Shown here: positions 1 to 6,433 of the stretch, piece after piece
Layout: every line of letters begins with the position of its first letter
Numbering within the stretch: position 1 is the stretch's first letter
Source of the DNA: Pseudomonadota bacterium
Lineage (GTDB): Bacteria; Pseudomonadota; Gammaproteobacteria; Steroidobacterales; Woeseiaceae
Direction of reading: 5' to 3'
NCBI GenBank assembly: GCA_027618995.1
Contig: JAQCGO010000017.1
Location: 1-46,674 of the forward strand
DNA: 46,674 bases
Made by a program: the position numbers and the translations under genes
Notes under the pieces: generated by a model
What the model was told of the DNA's origin: nothing
The model's input: the letters and a program-made list of their open reading frames with translations, nothing else
Databases searched by the model: none

Positions 1-32
1 AGGATGAACAAAAACACTCTCTTAAACCAGAA

Positions 33-623
33 CTAATTCTGTCCCATAGGCGCTGACGTCATACAGTCCACCAGTATCCTGATTCCCGTCCTCAGCTCAT
101 TCAGGCGCTTCTGAAGCAAGGCGAGATCTAATTGGCTAGGAGCATGAACGCCCAGGTAGTCGCTTCCCGGGCGGTCTCCATCAATGAACCTGATCTCACC
201 AACAGCGTCTTTGCCTACCAGGTTGGGGCCGAGGTCGAGGCTCTCCAGAAGTCGGTAGGCGCGGGCATTGGGGCTGTCCTGACGTGCCCAGATTTCAATG
301 GTCTCCCAGAAATCCATCTTGCGGTCGAAGTCGATTTCGTCGGGCCACAGACCAGCATAATATTCCTCCCCTCCGAAATACCTACGCGCATACTCCCGCA
401 AGGTCATCTCAGGCGGCTCTTCGTAAGGATTGCCGAGGTTGAGTTCATAACTCAACCCAGCTCCACGCTCGTAACTCGCAATCAGCTCGATCTGCGCATT
501 GTGTGGAACTTCAAGTAGTGCCTCGCCCGTGTTCTCAAAGTATGAAAAGACCCTGTCGTAGTAGGACGGCAGGATAAGACCTGCTGCTGTGCCTAAAATG
601 AATTGTCTGCGTGAAATGGACAT
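33..623 (-). CDS. Hypothetical protein with twin-arginine signal
   Basis: A 196-residue protein that I do not recognise. Its N-terminus (MSISRRQFILG) has the twin-arginine pattern S-R-R-x-F followed by a short hydrophobic stretch ending near residue 20, so export by the Tat pathway is likely. No clear AxA cleavage site follows, so it could stay membrane anchored. The rest is soluble, acidic and rich in aromatic residues, with no catalytic motif I can name. The ATG at 623 is preceded by a GGGGAGG ribosome site at 631-637. The stop of the upstream gene lies 2 bases away, so the two genes form one operon. Function unknown. Confidence 0.7.
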   Translation of the reverse strand: MSISRRQFILGTAAGLILPSYYDRVFSYFENTGEALLEVPHNAQIELIASYERGAGLSYELNLGNPYEEPPEMTLREYARRYFGGEEYYAGLWPDEIDFDRKMDFWETIEIWARQDSPNARAYRLLESLDLGPNLVGKDAVGEIRFIDGDRPGSDYLGVHAPSQLDLALLQKRLNELRTGIRILVDCMTSAPMGQN

Positions 624-625
624 GA

Positions 626-874
626 CTAATCCTCCCCTGATTCTGTGCTCGCCAAAGGATGGTCCTCGTGGCGTTCGTCAGAAGGTTGTGAAGGACCTGC
701 TTCCTGCTGGGGTTCTTGCTTCGTAGGGCGAGGAGACTTCGTCTCAGAACGCTTTACGCTCTGCGCCTGGCGAGACGTAAGCGATTGTCCTGCGCCCCAA
801 CCTTTGTAGAACTCATCCAGATAGTCTGGATCGGTCCAATGGATTATTCGTACTTTGTTTTTCTTGATAGACAT
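626..874 (-). CDS. Small hydrophilic hypothetical protein, operon partner of the Tat protein
   Basis: An 82-residue protein. The N-terminal ~35 residues look folded (MSIKKNKVRIIHWTDPDYL, then EFYKGWGAGQ). The C-terminal half is low complexity, rich in S, P, Q, E and K, and probably disordered. The start at 874 is chosen over an in-frame start at 946 because CGGAGG lies six bases upstream (881-886). It ends 2 bases before the Tat-signal gene, so the two are co-transcribed. I recognise no family. The pairing suggests a joint role that cannot be deduced here. Confidence 0.6.
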   Translation of the reverse strand: MSIKKNKVRIIHWTDPDYLDEFYKGWGAGQSLTSRQAQSVKRSETKSPRPTKQEPQQEAGPSQPSDERHEDHPLASTESGED

Positions 875-1243
875 AACAAACCTCCGATTGATGATTCGGA
901 AGCCAACGTCGATATGGTATGCCCGTATAGTTGCCGGGAAGGCCACATCCCCTCTCGGGAACCACCTTGCTCGGGGAGCAGGTTGGTGGAGCGTTAGCTC
1001 ACTCTTGATGTACGGGTGTATTGTACTACTTTTGAGGTCCGCTATACACCCAAAAGCTGCCGATCCAATGACTGCTTTTCAGGTAGAGTCAGGGGCTGGA
1101 AACGACCCCAAGCGGACTCACGGGCTGCGATTTCATTTTTCCGTATAGCGGACTCTCAACGCTCCGGTTCAGCGGCGGGCCGCGCAGCAGGCCGTCCGCT
1201 CACCTCCGATGAACTCCTACAGGTGCATTCTCGCGAAACTCAG
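875..1243. other. Gene-free stretch with hairpins and inverted repeats
   Basis: No convincing gene in 369 bases. It should hold the promoter of the two-gene operon to its left. Visible structure: an imperfect hairpin at 962-989 (CCACC and TGCTC pairing with GAGCA and GGTGG), a small GAGC-GTTA-GCTC hairpin at 989-1000, and an 11-base inverted repeat (1037-1047 and 1143-1153). The sequence between those arms contains a second GCGGACTC. This looks like decayed mobile or repetitive DNA. Confidence 0.5.
1037..1153. repeat. 11-bp inverted repeat pair enclosing 95 bp
   Basis: GTCCGCTATAC at 1037-1047 is the exact reverse complement of GTATAGCGGAC at 1143-1153. The enclosed 95 bp has no ORF. This could be the ends of a very short non-autonomous element or an operator pair. 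No target-site duplication could be confirmed. Confidence 0.5.
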
Positions 1244-2662
1244 TTATTTCGGTCGAAGCCCAAACTGTGACACTCGATCGTCCGGGGCAAGTGCCACCCT
1301 GTAGTACATCGTGTGGCCGCTGAAATCCACCTCGTACTCGAAGACGCGATCGTCTCCCTCTTCGATCCTCTGGACGAGGACCATGCGCTTCACTGGGCCC
1401 AATGAGCTCAGTTGCTCCTGGTAGTACTTTGCGCCGTCCGGAAAGAAACCTGCAAGCACATAGGCGAATTCACTCGGAACGAGCTTTCCTGCGCGTGCGT
1501 CGTCCAGATAGCGAGAGAGCTTGGCTGTGACCTGTGGTTCGCGATCTTTGATCGCTTTAAGCACCGGTACGGCCAGCTTAGGGCTCATGATTTCTGCGAT
1601 GCCATCGGCAAACCGCGCCTGATCTGCTTGAGCGAGATTGGCGAGCACGATGATGGAGATGTCCTCTCCGACGAAGCGCGAGTACTGTGTTTTAAAGCCC
1701 TGCCAAGCGCCACCGTGCTGGTGCAGTGGTTGACCGCCGCGCTCGTCGAGAAACCATCCGAAGCCGTACGGGTAGGTCTTGCCGCTCTTGAGTACCACCG
1801 GCTGCAGGATGAGATTCCAACTTTCCGCCTTCAGAACGGCCCGAGCGCGAACCCCGGCATCCCACGCGATGAGGTCGCGCACCGAGAAGTAGAGTGATCC
1901 GTCCGCTGTTGTGTTCAACGCGGGCGACACCCACTCTTGATTCTTCACGGCACCATTCTCGATGCGATAGCCGGCCGCGCGATTCGCCACGATGTCCGCC
2001 TCGTTGATCACGCGCGCCGTCATCATGCCAAGGGGATTAAACACACGTACAGCGAGCACGTCACCGTAGAAGGAACCTGAGACCTTGTGGACGATGATCC
2101 CTAGGAACGCGTAACCCGTGTTGCTGTAGTTCCACCGCATACCGGCTGGGAACTCAAGTGGCAGGCCGAATGCCAATCGTGCCAAATCCTCTTCGGTATG
2201 GTCTTTCCGGTAGTCGAACTTTCCGTCCGTGTAGTAGTCCGGAATGCCAGATGTGTGTGTCAAGAGGTGGTAGACGGTAATGGAGCGCCAGGTCTCAGGG
2301 GCGTCTGGAAAGAATTTCGTGAGAGGGTCATTCAGCGATAACTTGCCATCCTCGATCTGCAACATGACGGCCATGGCCGTGAACTGTTTTCCGAGGGAAC
2401 CGGACTGGAAAATCGTGGCTGGACCTACGGGGACCTGATGTTCGAGATTCGCGTACCCATACCCTTGGACCTTCAGGACCTCACCTTTCTTGACGATGCC
2501 TATTGCGACACCTGGCACGTTTTGCCGTTGGATCTCAGCACGCACGAATTCGTCGATGGGTTCACTGATCGCCGATTGGGCTTCTGCGGAGGCTATCGTG
2601 GGTGACACTACTGAGAGGTAGAGCAGCACGGTTTTCACGAGGTGGTGTGATTGGGTTAACAC
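1244..2662 (-). CDS. Serine hydrolase, beta-lactamase (class C/PBP-like) family
   Basis: A 472-residue protein of the beta-lactamase/penicillin-binding-protein-like family (includes esterases and D-aminopeptidases). A hydrophobic segment ending at SPTIASAEA suggests a signal peptide and periplasmic location. Motifs: S-L-G-K (SxxK, Ser ~89, Lys ~92), Y-S-N (YxN, ~179-181) and H-G-G (KTG equivalent) in the C-terminal part of the catalytic domain. About 120 further residues follow, as in proteins with an extra C-terminal domain. I prefer the GTG start at 2662 because AGGGAG lies 7-8 bases upstream; a TTG at 2710 is the other option. Monocistronic. The substrate cannot be told; true antibiotic resistance activity is not implied. 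Confidence 0.85.
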   Translation of the reverse strand: MLTQSHHLVKTVLLYLSVVSPTIASAEAQSAISEPIDEFVRAEIQRQNVPGVAIGIVKKGEVLKVQGYGYANLEHQVPVGPATIFQSGSLGKQFTAMAVMLQIEDGKLSLNDPLTKFFPDAPETWRSITVYHLLTHTSGIPDYYTDGKFDYRKDHTEEDLARLAFGLPLEFPAGMRWNYSNTGYAFLGIIVHKVSGSFYGDVLAVRVFNPLGMMTARVINEADIVANRAAGYRIENGAVKNQEWVSPALNTTADGSLYFSVRDLIAWDAGVRARAVLKAESWNLILQPVVLKSGKTYPYGFGWFLDERGGQPLHQHGGAWQGFKTQYSRFVGEDISIIVLANLAQADQARFADGIAEIMSPKLAVPVLKAIKDREPQVTAKLSRYLDDARAGKLVPSEFAYVLAGFFPDGAKYYQEQLSSLGPVKRMVLVQRIEEGDDRVFEYEVDFSGHTMYYRVALAPDDRVSQFGLRPK

Positions 2663-2781
2663 TCGGTTTCTCCCTGATGTTTGTCGTAGCCCAACGATAG
2701 CGACGCCCAAAGTCAGCAGTGCGGCCTAACTGTGCTTATACGGACGCAGCTGTCCGCATAACAATTGATATATGACGTGCG

Positions 2782-3120
2782 TCAATTCTGGGCAATGTTT
2801 GTAGTTTCTGAGCTATACGCCTGCACATTCAAAGAGTCAACTTGCGTCAGCGTGAGTTGAAAGGCAAAAAAGGTGGCTGAGCTGGCAACAGCCCGTCCAG
2901 TGACTTCAGCACTCTCAATATCCGGGTATGTCCGGACCTCATAGACCAATGTTCTTATCCACCAACGACTGTCATTCTCGAGTTTCGAACTCGTACAACG
3001 AGCCAGATGTGAGTAGTTTTCGGAAAGTTGCTGGTCATTCTGCGGAGTATCGTTTCGCTGCACAACGGCACAACCGATCAGCGCAATCGCCGGGACAAGA
3101 GTTATCCAATACACCTTCAT
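2782..3120 (-). CDS. Small putative lipoprotein
   Basis: A 112-residue protein starting MKVYWITLVPAIALIGCAV: a basic-hydrophobic signal with lipobox L-I-G-C, so probably lipidated at Cys17 and membrane anchored. The mature part has no recognised domain. The start at 3120 is chosen because it puts the signal peptide at the N-terminus; in-frame starts further upstream (to 3240) would bury it. It lies divergent to the mini-ORF at 3233, and the two 5' ends are separated by the repeat at 3188-3208. Function unknown. Confidence 0.6.
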   Translation of the reverse strand: MKVYWITLVPAIALIGCAVVQRNDTPQNDQQLSENYSHLARCTSSKLENDSRWWIRTLVYEVRTYPDIESAEVTGRAVASSATFFAFQLTLTQVDSLNVQAYSSETTNIAQN

Positions 3121-3187
3121 CCTACATATCTCACGTAACCACCACAGATCGTTTCTGGTCCCTCGGAATAGTAACACTCGAACAGCG

Positions 3188-3208
3188 CGTGTGATCGGAA
3201 CAACCGCT
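3188..3208. repeat. Dispersed repeat, copy A (GTGATCGGAAC family)
   Basis: 21 bases, CGTGTGATCGGAACAACCGCT, matching 5534-5554 at 20 of 21 positions. The 11-base core GTGATCGGAAC is also at 5454-5464. Copy A lies 24 bases upstream of the mini-ORF at 3233. Confidence 0.65.
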
Positions 3209-3232
3209 TTTAGTAAAGGCCGACACTGGCGC

Positions 3233-3409
3233 ATGTTCACCCGCCTTTACATCGAAGCCCTGCTCGTAGACGAAGAAGCTGCTGACGCGGTTTGGGAGGC
3301 TTGGGACAAGGGCGTGTTGAGTGACCTTGAGGCTGCTGTGGCTTGGCGGAAGATCGCATTGAGCGACGGGATTGCCATTGAAAGCAGTCGCTTGGGTAAT
3401 ATGGACTGA
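3233..3409 (+). CDS. Mini-ORF A, YIEALLVDE family small protein
   Basis: A 58-residue acidic, tryptophan-containing protein without signal or membrane segment. It is clearly paralogous to the 47-residue ORF at 6050. The two share YIEALLVDE followed by A-D-x-V-W-x-x-W-x-x-G-V and a D-x-x-A-V-x-A-W pattern, roughly half identical over ~42 residues. That conservation across two diverged DNA copies is the main reason to believe either is translated. The start is set by the alignment with the second copy; an in-frame ATG at 3191 lies inside the repeat and is less likely. The predicted fold is two short helices. Function unknown. Confidence 0.55.
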   Translation: MFTRLYIEALLVDEEAADAVWEAWDKGVLSDLEAAVAWRKIALSDGIAIESSRLGNMD

Positions 3410-3436
3410 ACGACCGCTGCTGACCCGAAGCGGCCA
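3410..3436. repeat. GACCGCT/AGCGGCC inverted-repeat relic
   Basis: Right after the stop of mini-ORF A, GACCGCT is followed after ten bases by AGCGGCC. A similar motif recurs near 5494-5512 (GGCCGCTTCTGGCCGGAAGCC). These look like degenerate members of one intergenic repeat family. Confidence 0.4.
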
Positions 3437-3547
3437 GGTTATTGAAGCTGAAATCGGGTCAGATTGGTTGAAGGAGATCGTCTCACTTTACTCGGCATCA
3501 GGCATGCCCACTGGTATTGAAAATTGATAGCCGTTAATAGTCATAGT

Positions 3548-4960
3548 CTATTCATCCGGAGCACCGGGATCTTTTTCCATCGATGCCTGGTGCTCTTCTA
3601 TCACTCGCCATAAAGGGGTTTCTACCCAGGTGTCATCGAGATAGAAGGCTTCGGGCTCTTCCTCTTTTGGATCTATGATCAGATTGTAAATTGATGGATA
3701 GGCTATGGGCCTGACCGAATAATGGTCATCAAGCTCCTTGAGAAGGATTTTCCAGTTACGCCATTTCGCACCAAAGAGTTCGCTGGTGAGGTAGATCACC
3801 ATGGATTCGCGCGCGGAATTCTTCGTCTTACCCATCAGGAACGCAGATTGGTCAACACCATCCAGTATGCGATCCTGGGGAATATCGCCACCGACAAAAT
3901 TTGCCAGTGTCGGAAAAACATCTATCGCATGCACAATATCGTTTGATACTTGCCTGGCGGGAATTTTCTCAGGCCAGCGGATCAGAAAAGGCACGCGCAA
4001 AGATCCTTCATAGGGAGAAAACATGGTTCCTCGCCAGATCCCGGTGGAGCCAAATGATCTTCTGACTCCTTCGCGGCCATTGTCGGAAGTAAAGATGAAA
4101 ATGGTGTTGTCTTTGAGTCCAAGCTTATCAATGGTATCCAGGAGTTCGCCCACATAAGCATCGGTTTGCGCCAGGACATCAGCAAAACTGCCGTTTCCAG
4201 TTTTGCCCTTGAAGTCGGGATGAGCATTAACCGGCTCGTGTGTTTGGGTATAAGGGAGATAGGCGAAAAAGGGCTGCTTTGCTTTGGCTCTACGCTTGAT
4301 GAAATCAATGGCGTGATCGGTAATTTCCCGGTCGATGGTGGCGCGTTTGGCGAGCCCATACACTTCGTGCTTTTCGGGTGTTTCGCCGCGCTTCGACGTG
4401 GTGATGTAAGTGAACTCGACACCAGCGTCCTTCTGGAAGCTATCGCTATCGGGCCAGAAGGCTTGATCCGATGAGTAGGGAATTCCATACCACTCATCGA
4501 AGCCCTGGTCTGTGGGATAACGGCCTTCGGCATTACCCAGATGCCACTTGCCGAAGATGCCCGTCGCATAACCGGAACTCGAGAGCATCTCCGCCAGCGT
4601 AATCTCCCACTTACTGATGCCGTACCATAAATCTCTTGGCGGGCCATTTGGGCGCAGTCGCGTGCGAGCCCCGTAGCGACCGGTCATCAATGCGGCGCGG
4701 GATGGTGTGCATTCCGCCTCGACGTTGTAATTGGTCAATTGAAATCCCTCGGCAGCAATAGAGTCGATGCGTGGCGTAGGCGCTCCGCGCATGACACCAC
4801 CGCCATACACGCCTGGTTCGCCGTAACCGAAGTTGTCCATCAGGACTAAGACAATATTGGGCTTGCTCTTGTCGGCAGGTGCTGCCAGGGCCAATGGCGC
4901 CGCGAAAATCAAGGCTAACAGGCAGGCAAGGAGCCGCTGATGGTGTTTGTACTCTGTCAT
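3548..4960 (-). CDS. Secreted sulfatase (arylsulfatase family)
   Basis: A 470-residue type I sulfatase. An N-terminal signal peptide (hydrophobic LLACLLALIFAAPLALA) precedes the alkaline-phosphatase-like domain. Hallmarks: metal-site start VLMDNFGYGE, the formylglycine signature C-T-P-S-R within ECTPSRAALMTGR (Cys ~87), GKWHLG, and the second metal segment TSDNG. The usual paired Asp of the first metal motif is D-N here. A Cys-type enzyme needs a formylglycine-generating enzyme or maturase, which is not in this window. The start at 4960 has GGAG seven bases upstream; the in-frame ATG at 4972 is weaker. Substrate unknown; possibly sulfated polysaccharides or aryl sulfates. Confidence 0.9.
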   Translation of the reverse strand: MTEYKHHQRLLACLLALIFAAPLALAAPADKSKPNIVLVLMDNFGYGEPGVYGGGVMRGAPTPRIDSIAAEGFQLTNYNVEAECTPSRAALMTGRYGARTRLRPNGPPRDLWYGISKWEITLAEMLSSSGYATGIFGKWHLGNAEGRYPTDQGFDEWYGIPYSSDQAFWPDSDSFQKDAGVEFTYITTSKRGETPEKHEVYGLAKRATIDREITDHAIDFIKRRAKAKQPFFAYLPYTQTHEPVNAHPDFKGKTGNGSFADVLAQTDAYVGELLDTIDKLGLKDNTIFIFTSDNGREGVRRSFGSTGIWRGTMFSPYEGSLRVPFLIRWPEKIPARQVSNDIVHAIDVFPTLANFVGGDIPQDRILDGVDQSAFLMGKTKNSARESMVIYLTSELFGAKWRNWKILLKELDDHYSVRPIAYPSIYNLIIDPKEEEPEAFYLDDTWVETPLWRVIEEHQASMEKDPGAPDE

Positions 4961-4994
4961 AGCAGACTCCATTGATAATTCCTGAAGTTACAGG

Positions 4995-5023
4995 GTTCTA
5001 TGATATTGGCGAAGTCATGTCAG
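4995..5023 (-). promoter_or_regulatory. Candidate sigma-70 promoter of the sulfatase gene
   Basis: On the minus strand CTGACA, a 17-base spacer, then TAGAAC, about 35 bases upstream of the sulfatase ATG. Five and four of six matches to consensus. Confidence 0.4.
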
Positions 5024-5103
5024 AGTAGAGTATAGGCGGAGTAAACCATCTGTTCGTTGGCTCGCAGCGGGCAGTCTCGGCAGTCTCGCCTGATAAATAT
5101 AAA

Positions 5104-5122
5104 AAGTATAAACCCCCTTTTC
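5104..5122 (+). repeat. Direct repeat, AAGTATAAACC copy 1
   Basis: AAGTATAAACCCCCTTTTC, 18 of 19 bases identical to 5230-5248. The copies are 126 bases apart in the same orientation. Confidence 0.65.
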
Positions 5123-5229
5123 ACTGAAAAACCAGCCTGACCATCCCGTGGCAACCCGGCCATGTCCCAGTCAAAACCCGCCAATTACATCCGGTCCTAT
5201 TGACCAATCTGCGAGATTCGGTGGATAGG

Positions 5230-5248
5230 AAGTATAAACCACCTTTTC
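5230..5248 (+). repeat. Direct repeat, AAGTATAAACC copy 2
   Basis: AAGTATAAACCACCTTTTC, partner of 5104-5122. The 107 bases between them hold no ORF. Confidence 0.65.
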
Positions 5249-5361
5249 CTGAATTCACGCAAATATCAGGATCCGCTACCTGGCACCGAATTGGACCTGG
5301 AAAATAGAGGTCGAACCGAATTAATCGACGCTTTGCGTCGAAATAGGCATAGCTAAAATTT

Positions 5362-5399
5362 GGGGTCGAACCGCAATTTCGTAATTTCGGTTCGACCCC
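5362..5399. repeat. Strong hairpin, REP-like (GGGGTCGAACCG)
   Basis: A perfect 12-bp stem (5362-5373 with 5388-5399) is extended inside by AATT/AATT after one mismatch. A single arm (GGTCGAACCGAATT) occurs about 50 bases upstream. A T-rich tract follows on the plus strand, but no plus-strand gene precedes it, so it is more like a REP/REPIN element than a terminator. Confidence 0.6.
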
Positions 5400-5533
5400 T
5401 TTATTATGAGATTTGGAATCAGATTTTCTAGATATCAAACAGTGAATCTATCCGTGATCGGAACAGAATTTCCAGACTATGGTTGATTAATGGCCGCTTC
5501 TGGCCGGAAGCCATCCTTCGTCTTATTTGTTTT

Positions 5534-5554
5534 CGTGTGATCGGAACGACCGCT
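5534..5554. repeat. Dispersed repeat, copy B (GTGATCGGAAC family)
   Basis: Matches 3188-3208 at 20 of 21 positions. It lies upstream of the second mini-ORF (6050), but the opposite-strand gene 5579-5992 sits between repeat and ORF. Confidence 0.65.
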
Positions 5555-5578
5555 ATCGAGAAAAGCAGGCGTTCGCAA

Positions 5579-5992
5579 TCAGGGCGATAACTGTGTGCCG
5601 ATGCCCCAATAAGTGATCGTATCGAGTAGCAACGTTAGATGCTCAATGTATACGAATCCGCCAGACGACTCGTTGCCGGGAATGAGTGATGTATCCACTA
5701 TTTTAACGTAGCCACTCGCCTCAGAGACAAACCAATGAGCAACTCCGCTTTGAAAATGCATCAGCTCTCTGTTGTCGCGGCTCGCCCAATAGTACTTTCC
5801 GCCTCGCTTAACAATCAGAACTCTGTATTCCTGAGATTGAGCATCACTCATTTCATATTGAGTCGTCGCTTCTGCATTACTCTCGACTTTAGTGAACGGT
5901 AACCCGGCGAAGACAATAGAATCCTGTGCGTTCCCGATAGAAACAAAACCAATTGCAACAAATGCAAACGCGAGCCGAATTCGCATTTTCAT
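5579..5992 (-). CDS. Secreted hypothetical protein
   Basis: A 137-residue protein starting MKMRIRLAFAFVAIGFVSIGNAQ, a typical Sec signal peptide with an AxA-like site (GNAQ), so probably periplasmic. The mature domain has alternating strand-like segments (RVLIVKRGGKYYWASRD) and no family I recognise. The start at 5992 is chosen because GGAGA lies eight bases upstream and the signal peptide then begins at residue 1. It stands alone, between the repeat copy at 5534 and mini-ORF B, and may have inserted between them. Function unknown. Confidence 0.6.
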   Translation of the reverse strand: MKMRIRLAFAFVAIGFVSIGNAQDSIVFAGLPFTKVESNAEATTQYEMSDAQSQEYRVLIVKRGGKYYWASRDNRELMHFQSGVAHWFVSEASGYVKIVDTSLIPGNESSGGFVYIEHLTLLLDTITYWGIGTQLSP

Positions 5993-6049
5993 ATCAATTC
6001 TCCAATTTCGCAGGCAACTGAATAGCACATCGCTAGAGATAATAGGCCA

Positions 6050-6193
6050 ATGTTGTCCGAAGTCTACATAGAAGCCCTGCTGGTCGATGAGGACCTGGCG
6101 GATAGAGTTTGGGTGCTGTGGAATGCAGGCGTCATTACGGATGACTTAGCGGTCACCGCATGGGCTATCTTGGCTATCCGCGTAGGGTCGTAA
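6050..6193 (+). CDS. Mini-ORF B, YIEALLVDE family small protein
   Basis: A 47-residue ORF (MLSEVYIEALLVDE...), paralogue of the ORF at 3233. Shared features are YIEALLVDE, A-D-x-V-W, W-x-x-G-V and a closing A-V-x-A-W. It is shorter at the C-terminus than copy A. AGG in AATAGGCCA sits just before the ATG. Changes between the copies fall mostly outside the conserved residues, which favours a real protein over chance. It ends 97 bases before the tRNA-fMet 3' end. Function unknown; no partner gene is conserved next to both copies. Confidence 0.55.
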   Translation: MLSEVYIEALLVDEDLADRVWVLWNAGVITDDLAVTAWAILAIRVGS

Positions 6194-6290
6194 TTCAGCC
6201 AAATAAGCGCGCAAAACCTACACAGCGCCTACATGAACCGACTTTCGGCTACCGATATTCGGCAAGGCGCTGGTAAGTTATTGTAAAGAT

Positions 6291-6367
6291 TGGTAGCGGG
6301 GGCAGGATTTGAACCTGCGACCTTCGGGTTATGAGCCCGACGAGCTGCCAGGCTGCTCCACCCCGCA
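6291..6367 (-). tRNA. Initiator tRNA-fMet (CAT)
   Basis: A full 77-base cloverleaf with encoded CCA. The anticodon is CAT in loop CTCATAA, and the anticodon stem has the three GC pairs (GGG/CCC) of initiators. The D stem GAGC/GCTC gives A11-U24, also an initiator feature. Positions 1 and 72 are U and U, so the obligatory 1-72 mismatch is kept but is not the usual C-A. It lies 66 bases downstream of nuoN and is probably processed from the nuo transcript. Confidence 0.95.
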
Positions 6368-6433
6368 TCGGCAGGAGCGGGACTATACTCAAGAGAGCCT
6401 GATGTAGCAAGCCGTGCAAGGAGACAGACCCGA

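Larger units (their letters stand above)
5024..5578. other. Gene-free stretch filled with intergenic repeats
   Basis: No believable gene. An open frame of 105 codons at 5121-5438 (minus) has no homology I recognise and runs through the repeats, so I do not call it. Contents: two copies of an AAGTATAAACC repeat (5104, 5230), a GGTCGAACCG hairpin family (single arm near 5309, full hairpin at 5362-5399), and relics of the GTGATCGGAAC family (5454 and 5534). Confidence 0.6.

Noticed and set aside
988..1000. GCGTTAGCTC resembling an integron attC end
   Set aside because: GTTAGCT does not fit the GTTRRRY core and no matching RYYYAAC partner or cassette arrangement was found.
1244..2662. Calling this gene ampC (antibiotic resistance)
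   Set aside because: The motifs define only the broad serine-hydrolase family; the long C-terminal domain and lack of an ampR neighbour do not support a resistance beta-lactamase.
5121..5438. 105-codon open frame on the minus strand in the repeat patch
   Set aside because: Runs through the direct repeats and the hairpin, has no ribosome site or recognisable homology.
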